A stretch of DNA of 64,000 nt, taken from assembly GCF_052857255.1 (NCBI RefSeq), contig NC_135505.1, positions 64,103,649 to 64,167,648 on the forward strand, written 5' to 3'. Numbering within the stretch: the stretch's first letter is position 1; each line of letters begins with the position of its first letter. The notes beneath the pieces are model-generated. The model was given only the letters and a program-made list of their open reading frames with translations. It made no database searches and was not told the origin of the DNA. Shown in pieces: positions 24,489-36,689 of this stretch. The stretch comes from Amblyomma americanum. Taxonomy: Eukaryota; Arthropoda; Arachnida; Ixodida; Ixodidae. The position numbers were made by a program, and so were the translations under genes.

Positions 24489-25939
24489 CTCGGCGCGGAA
24501 GAACGCGACTTCCGCAACAGCTCACTGAAATTAACCAAAAGTGTTGAGCACTGCACCAAAAAGTTTGGTGGTGCACTTAAGCTGTCAACGTTTCCTTAGA
24601 AGAAAACAAGGCACTAAGAATGTCGTAACACTACAATGTCATCCAGATTTGACGCCCTGAAGGAGTGACGTTCTGATTCGGAGGAACTGCTAACAGTTCT
24701 GAAATGGTATTCCAGGAATAAAAACACACAAATCTAGGTGGCATTAATGTTTGTCCCAGTGTTCAAGAAGAACAAGACTAGCGTGAATATAGTTCTCCAG
24801 CTCAAAACTCGAACAAGCGTGACACTGGGCTGGTGAAAGCAAAGAACACGCTTACAGCAGAAAAGCTGGCTCTAATTGCTCGAATCCTGAACTTGCGAAT
24901 GAGCGTTTGTGTACAATGCTGAAGAAATGGCTTGACGCACCTTCAATGTGAAGCTTCACATAAACTTGGAGGGCCGGTTAGACCTCGTGAAGCAGTGCTT
25001 TCGTAGCATACTGCCATTTTACCCTTTTAAAGATCCTTGCAAAGCTATTAAAATGTAGATAACACTGAAATGACTTCAAATGATAAAACAAAAAAGGAAC
25101 TTCTCCAAACGTCTATATCCAAACACGATCTACTGATGTTGTTTTAATACGTGTCTTTAAAGGTTCCGCATTTTTTGTCATGAGCACAAAATGTTCGGAA
25201 AAATTTACTTAACCCAGCCGTATTAAGATGGTTGAGACTTTGTGGAAAACTTTAAATCAAATTTGAACCTTGTACTTGCTAGCGGCATGCTTTGTATCTT
25301 TGATAACAGACAACCACCGAGTGGCAGAATATCAGCAAATAAATGTGATTATTACTTCGGGTCTCATAAGGTTGCAACATGGCCCCTAGAATGTGAAAGG
25401 CTTTCATTTTGGAGTTCCTTCACTGTATTCTTGATGTCAATGAATTAAAGCGAAATCAAAAGTTGCCTCTTGGCCTTTAGCAATAGCAGGTAATGGGACA
25501 TAGCGTACGATTGAACTTTTAAAGTAAAACCTGCAGGCATTGTGATAAGCTAAGTCTGAAAGCATAAATTTGTTACTTCTATTCGCTTTTCATAAGGGCT
25601 GAGAGAATAAATGTCTATAAAATTCCTGCCCAGTATCTGTTGCACCCATTTTCTAGAAGTACTTTGAAAACACTATAAAGGCAAATGTGAAGTTTCGATG
25701 ATAAAATTAATCAACTAACGCTTTGTCAGCTTGGATTTAGGAAAAAGTTGTCGGTAGAAACTGAATTTCTGACCGAAAAAAGGTAATTTTTGAGTATTCT
25801 GAGCAGGGACGTCTCACGTGGGTCGTTCGTTCATATCACTCGCTCGCTAACATCAATCAGAAAACAATGCTCGCAAAGGACCAGCAGTGTGATTTTCGGA
25901 GAACCACAGCTTATCTTCATTTATGCCTATGACAACGTC
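24489..25939. other. No recognisable gene (24.5-25.9 kb)
   Basis: Short frames only. A small hairpin (TGCACCAAAAAGTTTGGTGGTGCA) lies near 24550. The stretch just upstream of the YADD motif at 25.97 kb may be decayed LINE RT, but I cannot read it with confidence. Confidence 0.4.
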
Positions 25940-26090
25940 TGCACATGCAAGATTGAAACTAGTAATTTACGCAGATGACAGTATTCTACTCCTCAAAGCC
26001 GCACACACGCGATATCGTGAACAATATACTGAATGTTCGAACTTTTTGCGGGAATGCCCTGAATTCAATTCACTAATCATAAAGACTGAA
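25940..26090 (+). pseudogene. LINE reverse transcriptase fragment (YADD box)
   Basis: In one plus frame the text reads RLKLVIYADDSILLLKAAH, the catalytic box C of a non-LTR RT. About 30 further LINE-like residues follow before a stop. Flanking boxes are not legible. It is a short orphan fragment lying immediately upstream of the Gypsy-2 LTR. Confidence 0.5.
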
Positions 26091-26226
26091 TAAAAAAACC
26101 TTCAACTTTTAGTCCCCGTAATCAACTGGATAATGCCCCATCAGCATGCACGAAGATGATGTCACCGCTCATTAAATAATTACAATTGTAAAAAGTCTAG
26201 GGGAGCTTCTTAATTCTACTATATCG

Positions 26227-26601
26227 TGGTGACGCAAAGTTGTGAAATGGTTGTTTCTTCGTTAGGGAAAGTGCCAGCACTTGGCTCTGTAGCATTTTCT
26301 TATACAAGACACGACCGGATTTGTTCAAATGATCGCACCAAGTCAGAAGCGATGCTACGTTGCGCGATACTTGTGATTCGCTTGACCACCGTACCTCGAA
26401 AGTTCATTGCCAGCTGTATATTAAGCGCGGCTGAAAGCGGCAGCCATTCTGTTCGACGACTGCCGAGCACGCTTGTTGCTAGTGCGGCCGCCGAACTAGT
26501 CAGTTCTTTGTGATGCCAGGCCAGCCCAATAAACCATTTATTATAGGAAACCTCTTTCGCTGACTTCCCCAAAGCCGGACTGCTACCACCACCACGTCAC
26601 A
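26227..26601 (+). mobile_element. Gypsy-2 5' LTR (decayed)
   Basis: This has the expected order for an LTR: a TATATTAAGCGCGGC core-promoter-like start of R near 26420, a GC-rich block, and an AATAAA in CAGCCCAATAAACC. It ends in CACGTCACA just before TCTGGCAGATGTG, which lines up with the primer-binding region of the complete Gypsy-1 element at 47.7 kb. A block related to 26440-26520 recurs at 42.77-42.85 kb. The 5' boundary is approximate. Confidence 0.55.
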
Positions 26602-26607
26602 TCTGGC

Positions 26608-27720
26608 AGATGTGTTAACGAATTTTCTTGTCTCCCTTGTCCCCCCAGAGCACTCAAAGGCACCCGAGCCGTCCAAAAGCCGCAGAGTCCGGAAAAGGCA
26701 CACAAGCTGTCCTAACCAAATACGAACTGCCAAGCAGTTCTCTCCAGATGCGTTCTCGTAAGTTCGGACGACTTCCAGACCGCAAGCGAGCACAGCAGCA
26801 TTACACATCACTGAGGTCAACGAAAACTACACTAGCCTCCATTATTTTGCACCAGCCGCTATTGCCGCTTACGTTCATCGGTTCACCGTGCCATGACCCC
26901 GAAGGATGGCTGAACCAGTTTGAGTTTTAATCGCATTGAAAAGTTGGTACAACCAGATTAAAGTTAGACACGTTTTCTTCACTCTGACAGGCTCAGCCCG
27001 GATTTGAGACGAAGACTACGAAACTCCCTGACGACGCGGTTATTCTTCCAACCGGACTTCCTCGAGACTTTAACGATCATAGTTCGCGAAAAAAGGCAGC
27101 AGCTGGTTCTGCTGTCCTGCACACAACAGCCAAAAGAGACAATAGTTGCGTACATACAACTGTTGTACGTGCCGTCTATTCGGACGCTAAAACCTTGACA
27201 ACATATAGGATAGGGAGGTATGCTTCTTAATGAGGAGCATAAGAAAACTCTTCTCCGGGTTCGTCCGACAGTTAGGAGACCATCTGCACCCGAGATCGCC
27301 AACACGACCAGAAGCTACCAGCGTGCTCCACGTGCCGAGCGGGTAATTCAGTGACCACTATTTACAATTTACGCGACATCATCCGGGAGTTCGTCGGGGA
27401 AAAACTTCGCCAACTCACCCTTCGTGATTTGCCGCATCAGGTTGCGTCCCTTATAGAAACAGGTCATGAAGTGCAGTTCGAACAATTAGTACAAATGAAG
27501 TCTCTCATGCTATGTCCTACGAAACCGCTGCGCACCAAATAGGCGTCCTGTTCGTGCCTGCCTCGCGCCGTACTTCATGTTCACGGTCAGCAATCCGCGC
27601 GGCCATGATTCCGCCAGCCACGTTAAGGAAGTCTGATATTTCAAAAGCGGCTGACCAGGCGGCCCGCTCTGGTTCTACTGCGGTCAATCCAGGGCTATCC
27701 TACGTCTATGTCCAAGCGAA
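26608..27720 (+). pseudogene. Gypsy-2 gag remnant
   Basis: Read across frames, Ty3/Gypsy gag text is recognisable: GSPCHDPEGWLNQFEF (capsid N-terminal block), later LLSCTQQPKETIVAYIQ (the conserved capsid segment before the major homology region), then a RDIIREFVGEKLRQL helix and a PPATLRKSDISKAAD stretch that normally sits just before the zinc knuckle. At least four frameshifts or stops break it. It is cut off at about 27.72 kb, where a minus-strand SINE begins, so the CCHC knuckle is missing. Confidence 0.6.
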
Positions 27721-27724
27721 ACAA

Positions 27725-27963
27725 TGGTTTTGGTATGGTTTTCTAGGGTTTAATATCCTGAAGAGGCTGAAGCTGTGAGGAAGCCATAGTGGAGAGCTCG
27801 AATTATTGCGACCACCTGTGGTTCTTTAGTGTAAAATAACATGACACAGTAGACTGGGCTCTTGCGTTTCGCCTCCATTTAAAATCGAGCGCCGCTGCGT
27901 GGATCTAACCGGCGTTGTTTGGGCCAGCAGCCGAGCACAATAACCACTTAGTTACCACGGCGG
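27725..27963 (-). mobile_element. tRNA-derived SINE, Ruka-like, inserted in Gypsy-2
   Basis: Read on the minus strand it starts with ACCGCCGTGGTAACTAAGTG (A-box region) and has the CGGCTGCTGGCCCAAAC anticodon-arm block. The body then matches the 33.9-kb and 43.6-kb SINEs, including the GAGGCGAAA and GACCACCTG...TTCTTTAG landmarks. It interrupts the Gypsy-2 gag text on its left. Confidence 0.65.
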
Positions 27964-28205
27964 TTTCCATACCAATGAATGGCCCTTCGAGGCTTCTCAT
28001 GAGGCGCAACTGTGACCTCGCCCGAGTCAACTACCTAAAGAAATTGGTAACTAGCACTGTGAGAAAGATTGCGTGAGTAGTCTTCAAACTCCATGGTTGT
28101 CAGCAGCACGGTTTACATCGCCACGCTACAGATACGCAGCGAATGCCCGCGAAACATCTCCATACCCTTACGGCTCCAGTTGCCTTACGAGATCCGAAGC
28201 GTTGA

Positions 28206-28750
28206 ATGCTCCCACGTTACAGGCAGGCACTACGGTTGTCGGATCCTACGATGTCTCAAATGCTATCTGAACTGCTAGAAGGGCAGAGGCTCTTAGCCTG
28301 TGACAGAGCCGATGTAAAGGCATTCAAGAAATCTGTCGACGAGCGGTGCGACACTCTTGGTACTCGTGTGACAGCGCTTAAGTCCTCACCACCGGAAATG
28401 TACGAGAGGCTTCGTACTCGAACTGATTCCTTAAGCGTTGCCGTAGCTCAGCTAAGAAAAATGATGACCTGGAAAATAGATCTTGTCTTAATAACCTAAT
28501 CTTATATGGCATCCTAGAAGACCCATTTGAGGAGGGGTACACCTTTGTTGAGCATGTTGTCTAATAAAATTACTGAGAATTTCAGTATTTACTACCAGAA
28601 AATCGAGCGCTGTCAGAAGGTTGGTAGGGAACGCGAGGTTCTTCCGAGTCCTGTTATCCTGAGAATTTTGCAATACTCCGAGAAAATATTCTTATTAAAG
28701 AACGTACACAATTTTAAAGGCACTGATAGGCGCCGAAAACAAGACTTCTA
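28206..28750 (+). pseudogene. LINE C ORF1 (coiled-coil plus RRM-like RNA-binding protein)
   Basis: A helical, charged segment (VKAFKKSVDERCDTLGTRVT, then a heptad-rich stretch) leads into the hallmark junction of LINE ORF1 proteins. That junction is here DDLENRS then NNLILYGILEDPFEE, the start of the RRM-like core. The core continues as IERCQKVG, PVILRILQYSEKIFLLKN and KGTD, matching the family pattern of basic RNA-binding strands. In trimeric ORF1p the coiled coil assembles the protein on LINE RNA. Frame changes occur near 28480 and 28560 and the protein is not expressible as one chain. Confidence 0.65.
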
Positions 28751-28984
28751 ATTAAAAGTTCGCACACTACGACAACAAAAAACTTTTGGAAGCGTCTCAG
28801 GTATATCTCAACAATGGCACATAGGTGAAGTTGCGATACAATTACATTCTTTTCTATAAATCTCGTTAGGTTTGAAACGCTGATACGTATGCCCTTACAA
28901 AGGACCGTAGACACTCCCCTAAACCCACAGCTCCACTCTCTACCTTACCACACACAGACGTGAAAAGGTATCCGCATTGAACTT

Positions 28985-31765
28985 TAATGCCAGAGGTATT
29001 ACTAAAAAGTTTTCTGACTTCCTGTCCCTTTTTCGCACTCCCCACAGGTTGTGGACGTCGCGGAAACGTGGCTTCACAATGGATTCCATTATTCAGAATT
29101 CACTCCTCTAGGCTATGTGGCTGTTCGTGCCAATCGACAGCATGGCAAAGGGGAAGGCGTCGCTCTTGTCTTTCGATCTGACAAAATTTACTGCATTGGA
29201 GACCCCGGTAGAAACTAAATCTATCTGGTGTAAAATATTTCTTAATGACAGTTCGTTGTAGTAAGAAGTATTTACCGCCAACCTGGTTCTTCCGTCAATA
29301 TCTTGACACCTTAATGAATAATAATGATGCTTATTGATTACTAGGCCAGACAAACATTTCATTTGTCAAATATTATTTGGATGGGTGACTTGATCACTCC
29401 ACGCATATAGTGGCCGTCATGATGGTTCTCTGGATGGGATGCATGCATCTGCCGGGAATTGCTGAACATTTCCTTCCTCTTCGATGTTGAAAAAAATAGT
29501 TGAGGGCAGTATTGACTCACTGCTTGACTTGGGTTTAGTGGGATTATGTATTTATCGGTGGGGCTTCCAATGCGACATTGTGAATGTAATTTCGAACCAC
29601 AAATGCAGTCGTTGTTTATTTAATTGTCCTGCCGTTACAACGCTATCTACTTTCACCCCGTGTCCTGTTTCACTCCTGCTGATGATGTTGTAATAATCGA
29701 CTGTCTTGCTGCCTCGTGTGAAACGTTTCACGGGATTAGCAACACAGTGACGTCAACGAGCGAGTCAGCCACTTTAAATGTATTGTCACTAACTGCATGC
29801 AACGCTTTGTTTAGCTAAAAACTAAGAAAAAAATCTCGAAGTGCCTTGGATGTCTCGTGACATCCTACAACATCGCGCTTCGTTCGACGCCTTAGGCGCA
29901 TGAAGCTCTTATCTGATCCAGGAAGTGTTATCAAATTTAGGAGCGCCAAGGAAGGACTTCTATTGCTAACAGTCAGCTAACGAACGTTTTTTCAACGTAC
30001 AGCTGGGAGATCATCAGAAAACTATTCCTCGCAAATTCTTGCGTTCTGTCTTGACAGGAAAGTCTGCATCTTCGTCTTTAATCATCAGTGACGAAATAAC
30101 TAATGAGCCTCTAAAATAGCTAACGCGTTTAATTCATATTTTAAATCGGTGTTTTGGTGTTTTGTCCGTTGGCAAGTAATGGCCAACGGATATGTGGAAA
30201 AGTGATCTCTCTTTTCTCTCTCCCCTTTCTATCTCTCCCTCCGCTGCCCTTCCCACGTGTTGGGTAGCATACCGAGCATCGCCTGGGTAACCTCCCTGCC
30301 TTTCCGTTCGTTTTTCTCTCTCTCTTTGAATCGGTGTTTTCATCTGACAGCCTCAAATTTCCAAACTTTGACCCTCCTAGTGCGGCAGCTTTTCGGTTTC
30401 TGATATCAAATTTAATGAGCATGGTGTACTTAATACTACATATGGACAAAAATCAACTGGCCCTGATGGTATACCTAATGCTTTTTTCGTTCGTTATTCA
30501 CTGGGGACTTCTCAATATTTTACTGTCATCTTTCAAAAGTGCCTCAACACTGGCACGGCGCCATCCCCATGGAAGCTGGCCAGAGAACTTCCATTATTCA
30601 TATCTGTTAACAGAGAAATTTCGTCTAATTACAAACCGTATTTCATTTATATCATACTCATGCACGATGCTGGAGCACATAATTCAAAACATGAAATGAA
30701 ATTTCTGCAGTCTAAATACATGCTTGCTAACTTTCAGTACGGTTTTAGAGAAGATTCAGCACCTTAACAATATTCGTATTTTCAAACGGCATTTCCTGCG
30801 CACTTGACATCGACACCGAGGGGTACGCAATATTGATAGATTTTTCTAAGGCTTTTTATACTGTACTACATTCCAATCTCTTAGTAAAGCTTGTACTTGT
30901 CTTGAAAAATCACAGTTGGTGTCTTATAATTCAACTAGCTCTCATTGTGTTGACGTCATCTGGTGTACCTCAATGGGTCGGTACTAGGTCCTCTAATATT
31001 CTTATTATACATTAAGGACTTACCTCAGCATGTCACCTCACACATACGCCTTTATGCAGATGACTGTGTTATATCGCAAGAATAAAACACTAGAAGATCA
31101 TCTGCAACTAAATGCCTCATTTGCCAGTTTCTGCACCAATTGTAAATGAAAGTTAATTTTACTAAGACAGTGGTAATGACATTTTCTCACAGTGCATCTC
31201 CCTCATTGTTCAATTACACTTTCAATGTTTAATTTTTGCATAGGGTTTTCAACTGTATCTTGCCGTCCTGTTTATTGCTAACATGTCGTGGTTCAAACAC
31301 ATTTCTTTTGCAATGAGTAATCTAGGGTATTTAAAGCGAAATTTTCCTAATGCTCCAAAAGAGAATGAGTTATTAATGTATAAATCTTTAATTCGTCAGA
31401 TACTAGGTTATGCCTCCCCTTTGTGGAACCCTGGTAACCATTGCGACATTAAGCTCATTGAGAGCATACAACCACAATTATTCATGTTCATATATCGTCG
31501 CTATGATCGACATTTCTCACCCTCTTGCGCCATGGCTTCAATGAATCTAACCGCTTTATATATACGGCGTCACATAGAGCAACTGAACTTTCTGCATTAT
31601 ATTATGAATTTTTCTTGTCGTGCCTCACACCACGTCGATATTCCTCCAGATAATCCTCGATCGACTAGGAGTCACAATAACGTCAACGTTAAGCCTGATT
31701 TTGCTAGAACGTTTCTGCAGGCTAGTTGGTTCATACTGATAGGTATTTACAGCGCAGACAAATAA
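28985..31765 (+). pseudogene. LINE C ORF2 (endonuclease and reverse transcriptase), decayed
   Basis: Endonuclease text is seen at 29045-29200 (VVDVAETWLHNG, YVAVRANRQHGKGEGVALVF). Near 30.1-30.35 kb the linker reads ANAFNSYFKSVF once the 173-bp insert is ignored. RT box A text is at 30830 (IDFSKAFYTVLHSNLL, normally DFSKAFDTV). Box B follows at about 30955 (SGVPQWVGTR, normally SGVPQGSVLGP), and YADD is at about 31050 (LRLYADDCVIS). The thumb and C-terminal domain stay open at 31283-31765 (FKHISFAMSNLGYLKRNF, YKSLIRQILGYASPLWNP). The Asp of box A is Tyr and Gly-Ser of box B are lost, so it would be inactive even without the frameshifts. Confidence 0.7.
30156..30328. mobile_element. 173-bp retroposed insert with perfect 12-bp target duplication
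   Basis: AATCGGTGTTTT occurs at 30144-30155 and again at 30329-30340, flanking the insert exactly. Removing the insert and one copy rejoins the LINE C linker frame. The insert contains TCCGTTGGC...GCCAACGGA (a hairpin), CT-rich runs, a GGGTAGCATACCGAG block and ends in a TC-rich tract with TTT. It looks like a short SINE or the 3' end of a LINE, moved by target-primed reverse transcription. Confidence 0.75.
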
Positions 31766-31770
31766 ACAGA

Positions 31771-32329
31771 GGAAAAACGAAGTGACAGAACAGTGCGCTT
31801 AGTTTCTTCCTGGGTTTGTCTGTCTGCACTGCAAACCCCTTTCTTATTTTGCTCGCACGGATAATTTCGCATACAGTTTTTTCCGCGAACTATTTAATAC
31901 TGGAACTTAATCCCCGGAAGAATTAGGTTGCTGCCATTAAACACTTTCCTGTTAGAAACTAATTCCACCTCATTTTATGTTTTGACGATAAAATTACGGT
32001 AATATGTGGTTTTTCATCGATCAATGCTGATTACAGAACGCAACCAAGATAGACGGCTACCCCCTACCGCTCATCGTTCCTATTCTAGAGCTCCCTGTGG
32101 CGCCAAGTAATTATCGCTCATAGACCCATTTGGTAAACCATTTGGGCTTTGGCAAACAGAAGTCGATGAGAGGTACTGTGAGAGGGCCGCCTTCATCAAA
32201 CCATACGCCTCCATGAGCTCAAGACGATGCCATTTTGGACTATTATGGCAAGAAAGTTTCAAGCGTGTAAACGACATAATACTGAGACGCCTGAATTGTC
32301 AGATTTGTCTCTTTTACCGGGCTTCAATA
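31771..32329. other. No recognisable gene (31.8-32.3 kb)
   Basis: This lies between the LINE C C-terminus and the mariner. It may contain the LINE C 3' UTR and one mariner terminal repeat, but I could not fix either boundary. Confidence 0.4.
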
Positions 32330-33465
32330 AAGCAAGTTGCATTAATATTTTTGCTTGGAAACTTTATTCACACACAAAAAATACACCATGGCATCATGAA
32401 ATATACACAAAGCACTATTTTTCGACATAGTCGCACATTCATTGAGATATTTGTCATAGTGCGCAATTACTTTGAATCAAATGCTCAGATGAAACCCGGT
32501 GCCATGTGATGCAACGAATTCTCGCACCGCCTGCTCCTCCTCAGCATTGTTTTGTTAGCGACATCCTGAGAGTGCGGCTTTCAAATCAGGAGAAGGTGAA
32601 AGCCCAATGGGAAAAAATCGCGGCGATACAATCTCTCATACTCGAAGCGACTAATCTGTTATTTTGTGAGGCTTGCTGTGTGTTGCTTTGCGTGTTCGTC
32701 CAAGAGCACAACACATTCACTCATGAGCCCTGGTCTTCTTCGCCGAATGGCTGAGCTGATTTTGGTAAGATTGTGCAGTAGCGTGCCGCATTGATTTCCT
32801 TTTCATGGCAGAAATCAAAGGGACTCACATATTTCTTGTCCCGGAATGATGCGGCTATAACCTTTCCTTTAGAGAGTGAGACTGAATTTTTTTTGCTCAC
32901 TGGTGAACTGGTTTGCATTCATGTCATTGAGGCGGTCTTGGTTTCTGGGAAAAGTAGTGCACCCATGTCTCATCGCCTGTGATGATTGTGAATAAGAACT
33001 TATTTCGGTTTCGCTCGTACCGAATCAAGTGATCGAGGCTGATTCCAGTTATTGCAATATTGTGATCTTGGGTAAAGTTTCTCAGCATCTGCCTTGCAGA
33101 CACTTTTTGGTAACCCAACACATCATGCAGCATATGAGCATATGATTGGCCTCTGTGGGACCAATACGCAGTTTGGACACCATGTCTGACATCATTATGT
33201 GCCTGTATGCTAACCCCACGTCCAATACTCCAGCCACATTCTTTACAATCCTGGATGTGGAGGGACGCCCACTTGGACCTTCAAACTCCAAACACTGCCT
33301 TTCTTCACTGATCATGCAACACCAGCGACGAACCATTTGACCAGACATGTCCTTTTCATCACGCTATATTTGTTGGTATTCATGGATGGCGGACACACTG
33401 GTCCCACGTACCCATCCATTCCGGATAACAGCACGCACTTCCATTGGCAACCACGCTACCATCGT
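32330..33465 (-). pseudogene. Mariner (Tc1/mariner) transposase, decayed
   Basis: The minus strand starts near 33.45 kb (MEVRAVIR) and runs through the helix-turn-helix region (MVRRWCCMISEERQ, then GPSGRPSTS, corresponding to the usual RSGRPS). HDVLGYQKVSARQM follows, then the catalytic block FTIITGDETWVHYF with the first Asp. A degenerate strand text follows (SLSKGKVIAASFRDKKYV), then VVLLDEHAKQHTA, where the second catalytic Asp region (normally LLHDNARPH) is altered. The C-terminal end reads LNECA. Mariner transposase cuts and pastes at TA sites using a DD34D triad. Several stops and frame changes make this copy dead. I could not fix the terminal inverted repeats. Confidence 0.75.
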
Positions 33466-33782
33466 GATTTGTACTCGAATAACCTCAGGCACGTCGGTCT
33501 GCTACTACTCTCTTCTTCGGTGTCTACGCATGCGTAATTCCTCTACCGCTGAGGCTCCCTCCATCTTTGAACCAGCAACACGTGTTGATTCTTATGCTGA
33601 TTGTTTCACACGGTGTGCCATTTTCTCTAAAAGAAATGACTAAACGAACTTTCGGAGCGTCCCTAAGATGTCGTCGCGGTGTTTTCCTTGATCTTTGACT
33701 ATTATTGAGAGGGCTTTGAACAATTCTAGTGGCAATGAAGCGGGCTGGAGCATGTACTTGTGAATGGAAGTGAATAAAAATA

Positions 33783-33941
<159 letters not shown>

Positions 33942-34130
33942 GTCGCTGTGGAGGTTCAGTGGGCATGGTCCCCGGCTGCTGGCCTGAACGACGCGGGTTC
34001 CATCCCAGCCCGCGGCGGTCGCATTTTGATGAAGGCAAAATGCTAGAGGCCCATGTACTCTGTGATGTCAGCGTACGTTAGCGAGCCCCAGGTGTTCGAA
34101 ATTTCCGAGCCCTCAACTACGACTTTCATC
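33942..34130 (+). mobile_element. tRNA-derived SINE, Ruka-like (old copy)
   Basis: The head GTCGCTGTGGAGGTTCAGTG is followed by the CCCGGCTGCTGGCCTGAACG anticodon-arm block and a B-box relic, GGGTTCCATCCC. Body landmarks are GAAGGCAAAATGCTAGAGGC, GATGTCAGCGTACGTTAG and CCCCAGGTG. It abuts the Gypsy-2 pol text on its right. Confidence 0.7.
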
Positions 34131-35990
34131 GTTCTCTGGGTCGTTTTGGATATATTAACCCTCATAAACGACCTGCAGCCACAGAAGTGCCATTTCGCTG
34201 ACGAGCACCTGCTGTTTCTAGGCCACATCATAAGCAACGAGGGAGTACAAATAGACTGACGAGAAGACTGCGTGTAGAAGTGCTCGGGCTCTGGGCGTAT
34301 GTCCAGCTATTTGCGTTGAGCTTTTCGCGAAACGCCACAACATTGACTCATGGCACGAATTCGCCCGTGCAATGAAGTAGGACGCTCCGCAACATGAAGC
34401 ATTTCATGAAGTTATGCGTTGACAATGGTCGCCGCATGCACTTGGACGCTTCGACTAAAACGCCGAAAGCAAAATGCGTATACACGCGCAAGCAACGTGG
34501 GGCAAGGCGCTTTTCTTGTCCAGACGCTGCAACGCTGTGAACGAGTGAAAGCTTAAGCCAGGCGCCCTTTATCAAACGCAGCGGCCGACTATTCAGTGAA
34601 GGAAATTGAATGCATTGCGATAGCGTGGGCACGCCGAAATTGAGTTCGTAATTGTACGGCAAGTCTTTAAAGGTGCTAACAGACCGTCGTTCGCTGTGTT
34701 GGCTTGCCAATTTTCACCCGCCTGGCCGCCTCATGGAGCTTACGATGGGGCTTACGACTCCAATCTTCACGTCACAGTGGCTTACAAATCCTGAAGAAAG
34801 CCCTTGACTTTGGCTGCCTGTCTACCACCCCTTTAGTTGTACAACCGCAGGACGACGATTATGACCCTTCCTATCAGCTCCATAACTTCTGCACGCAAGC
34901 AATCCTTGGACAGCGACTTATAACGCCTCGAGTACGTGGACGGCAGGCCTTCTTGACTCTCAGCCTCGTTCAAGAGTGGATTGCTTTAGTTCTCGCGACA
35001 GAACGATCTCCTCAAGATGAACGGCGCACCGAACTAAACACCTTAAATTCTAGTTGTACCTGTAAGTATTCGCGAAGCTCTAAATACTTCAGATGGCAAG
35101 CCGTTCTCTGGGCATCAGGGTATGTCGGAACCTCCGTTACATTCAAGACAAGTATTACTATCTGCCGACGTCCTATATTTTCTGAAAACCAGCAGATATT
35201 GTCAGATTCAAAAGCACCTCCAACCTAACGAACATGATTTCTGAACGCAACTGAACCCCCACCAAGGCCATTTCAGCAGATTGGCATGAACCTGCTTTGT
35301 CATTTCATGAAGTCTGCACCCGGAAACATGTGGATCAACGTAGCGAGCGACTACCTGGCGCGACACTTCTAGTCAAGAGACCTGCCAAACTAAATATTAT
35401 TGCGAGGTTAGTTCAGCAGCAGAAACGGTACGCCGTACACAGAAGACACACCACGAAACGGGTCACACAAGCACTAGCGGCAGCGTCATCGTTTTCTTCG
35501 ACTACTCAGCGATACAACATTGTCGTATTAGCTTGGCGGCTGCGTGCCGTAACAATATTAGCAGAATTGTCCAAATTTTTTGTGGAATGCATCCTGCTAA
35601 AACACGGCGCCCCCAAAAGGAATCATCAAGGTCAGATCGTGGAAGAGCGTTCACAGCGGAGTTTATGCAAGTAATCCTGTGCTAAATTGATTTAAGCCAC
35701 CAGAGGAAGTGTGCGTGCCATCCGCGGACCAACGGTGATACGGAGCACATGAGCAACACCAAAGTTGACATGGTTGACATGCAGGTCAACGCCGAACACA
35801 AGACTTGTGACGTCAGCCTTCCGTGCGTCGTCTTCGCCTATGACCTCCACGATGACGCATTTATGGGCTCTACCACAGCAAGGAAGCCACGACCATGGTA
35901 GACATAATGCTGGTGAACATTACGAAAAAAGATAACCTCGTAGTCAGCGCCAATCTACAGCGCGCTTAAGAATCAAGATGCTTGGCCAAG
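34131..35990 (+). pseudogene. Gypsy-2 pol remnant (RT C-terminus, RNase H, integrase)
   Basis: The left end reads QPQKCHFADEHLLFLGHIIS, the conserved thumb segment just after the YLDD box, which is itself absent. RNase H residues follow (YSVKEIECIAIAWARRN, from the TEKECLAVVWA block, then LTDRRSLCWLA from the TDH-CWL block). A linker with DDDYDPSY is next. Integrase core text appears at about 35.57 kb (LSKFFVECILLKHGAPK), and a later strand with VVFAYDLHDDAFMG. Many frameshifts and stops occur. Together with the LTR and gag at 26.2-27.7 kb this is the other half of one Gypsy element or of a close relative. Confidence 0.65.
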
Positions 35991-36689
35991 CACTGCATTA
36001 ATGAGCAACACGCACTGACGCTCGACGCTGCACCCACGCAAGGGGGCGTCTTCAGCTTGGAGACGTTGGTGAGTGGCGACAGCACGAGTTTCCGAGCATC
36101 CGCAGGGATATTCCGGCAGTGGGGTGATGGGGAATAGTGCATCACCATGAACCTGAGCACCCGCTTTGCGCCGTGCGTGGCATCGCCGTGTCCGGGGAAA
36201 AAGGGATTCTGGTGGTTGAGGGGATGCCGAACATTTGGTGCTTTATGGCCTCTCGGCGGAGGCAACACACCACTTTGGCTCTAGCTTGCTGTACACGGCA
36301 CCTCCGGCCTGACCCGACGGGGGGAAATCGGCAGTCGCCTTTTCCTGTCCCCCCTACATCTTTCTCTTTCTTATCTCTTACAACTCTCCTGTTCACTGCT
36401 TCCATCTTGGTCATTCCTTTTTTCCTGGTGCGAGGGTTAACCTTTGTGTGGCCAACTACCCTGTGTTGCGTCATATTGGGTTACATTTGGGGTGTGAAGT
36501 TTCGGGGAGGGGGGCAGGGCTGCTTGCAAGTTCCTGTGCTGCCCTCTTGTTGGGCTCCGTGGTAACTGGCTGGCAGCGTGGAAGAAGAATACACGAATTT
36601 CAGGGCTTCCCTCCTTTTAAAATATGATCGCACTCTGAAATAGTGGGACCGATCTAAGAGACTTTTTTCAAGAAAAGAAGGCAACATTC

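Larger units (their letters stand above)
28070..31770 (+). mobile_element. LINE C: CR1/L2- or Jockey-like LINE, degraded
   Basis: The domains appear in the expected order on the plus strand: ORF1 with a coiled coil and an RRM-like core, APE endonuclease, RT, and a C-terminal domain without RNase H. All are broken by stops and shifts. A separate 173-bp retroposed insert splits ORF2 at 30.16 kb. The element lies between Gypsy-2 gag and pol and is therefore probably an insertion into Gypsy-2. Confidence 0.7.

Noticed and set aside
36137..36565. 142-codon plus ORF as a host gene
   Set aside because: It lies in the 5' region of LINE B, is rich in low-complexity hydrophobic residues and overlaps a similar minus ORF.
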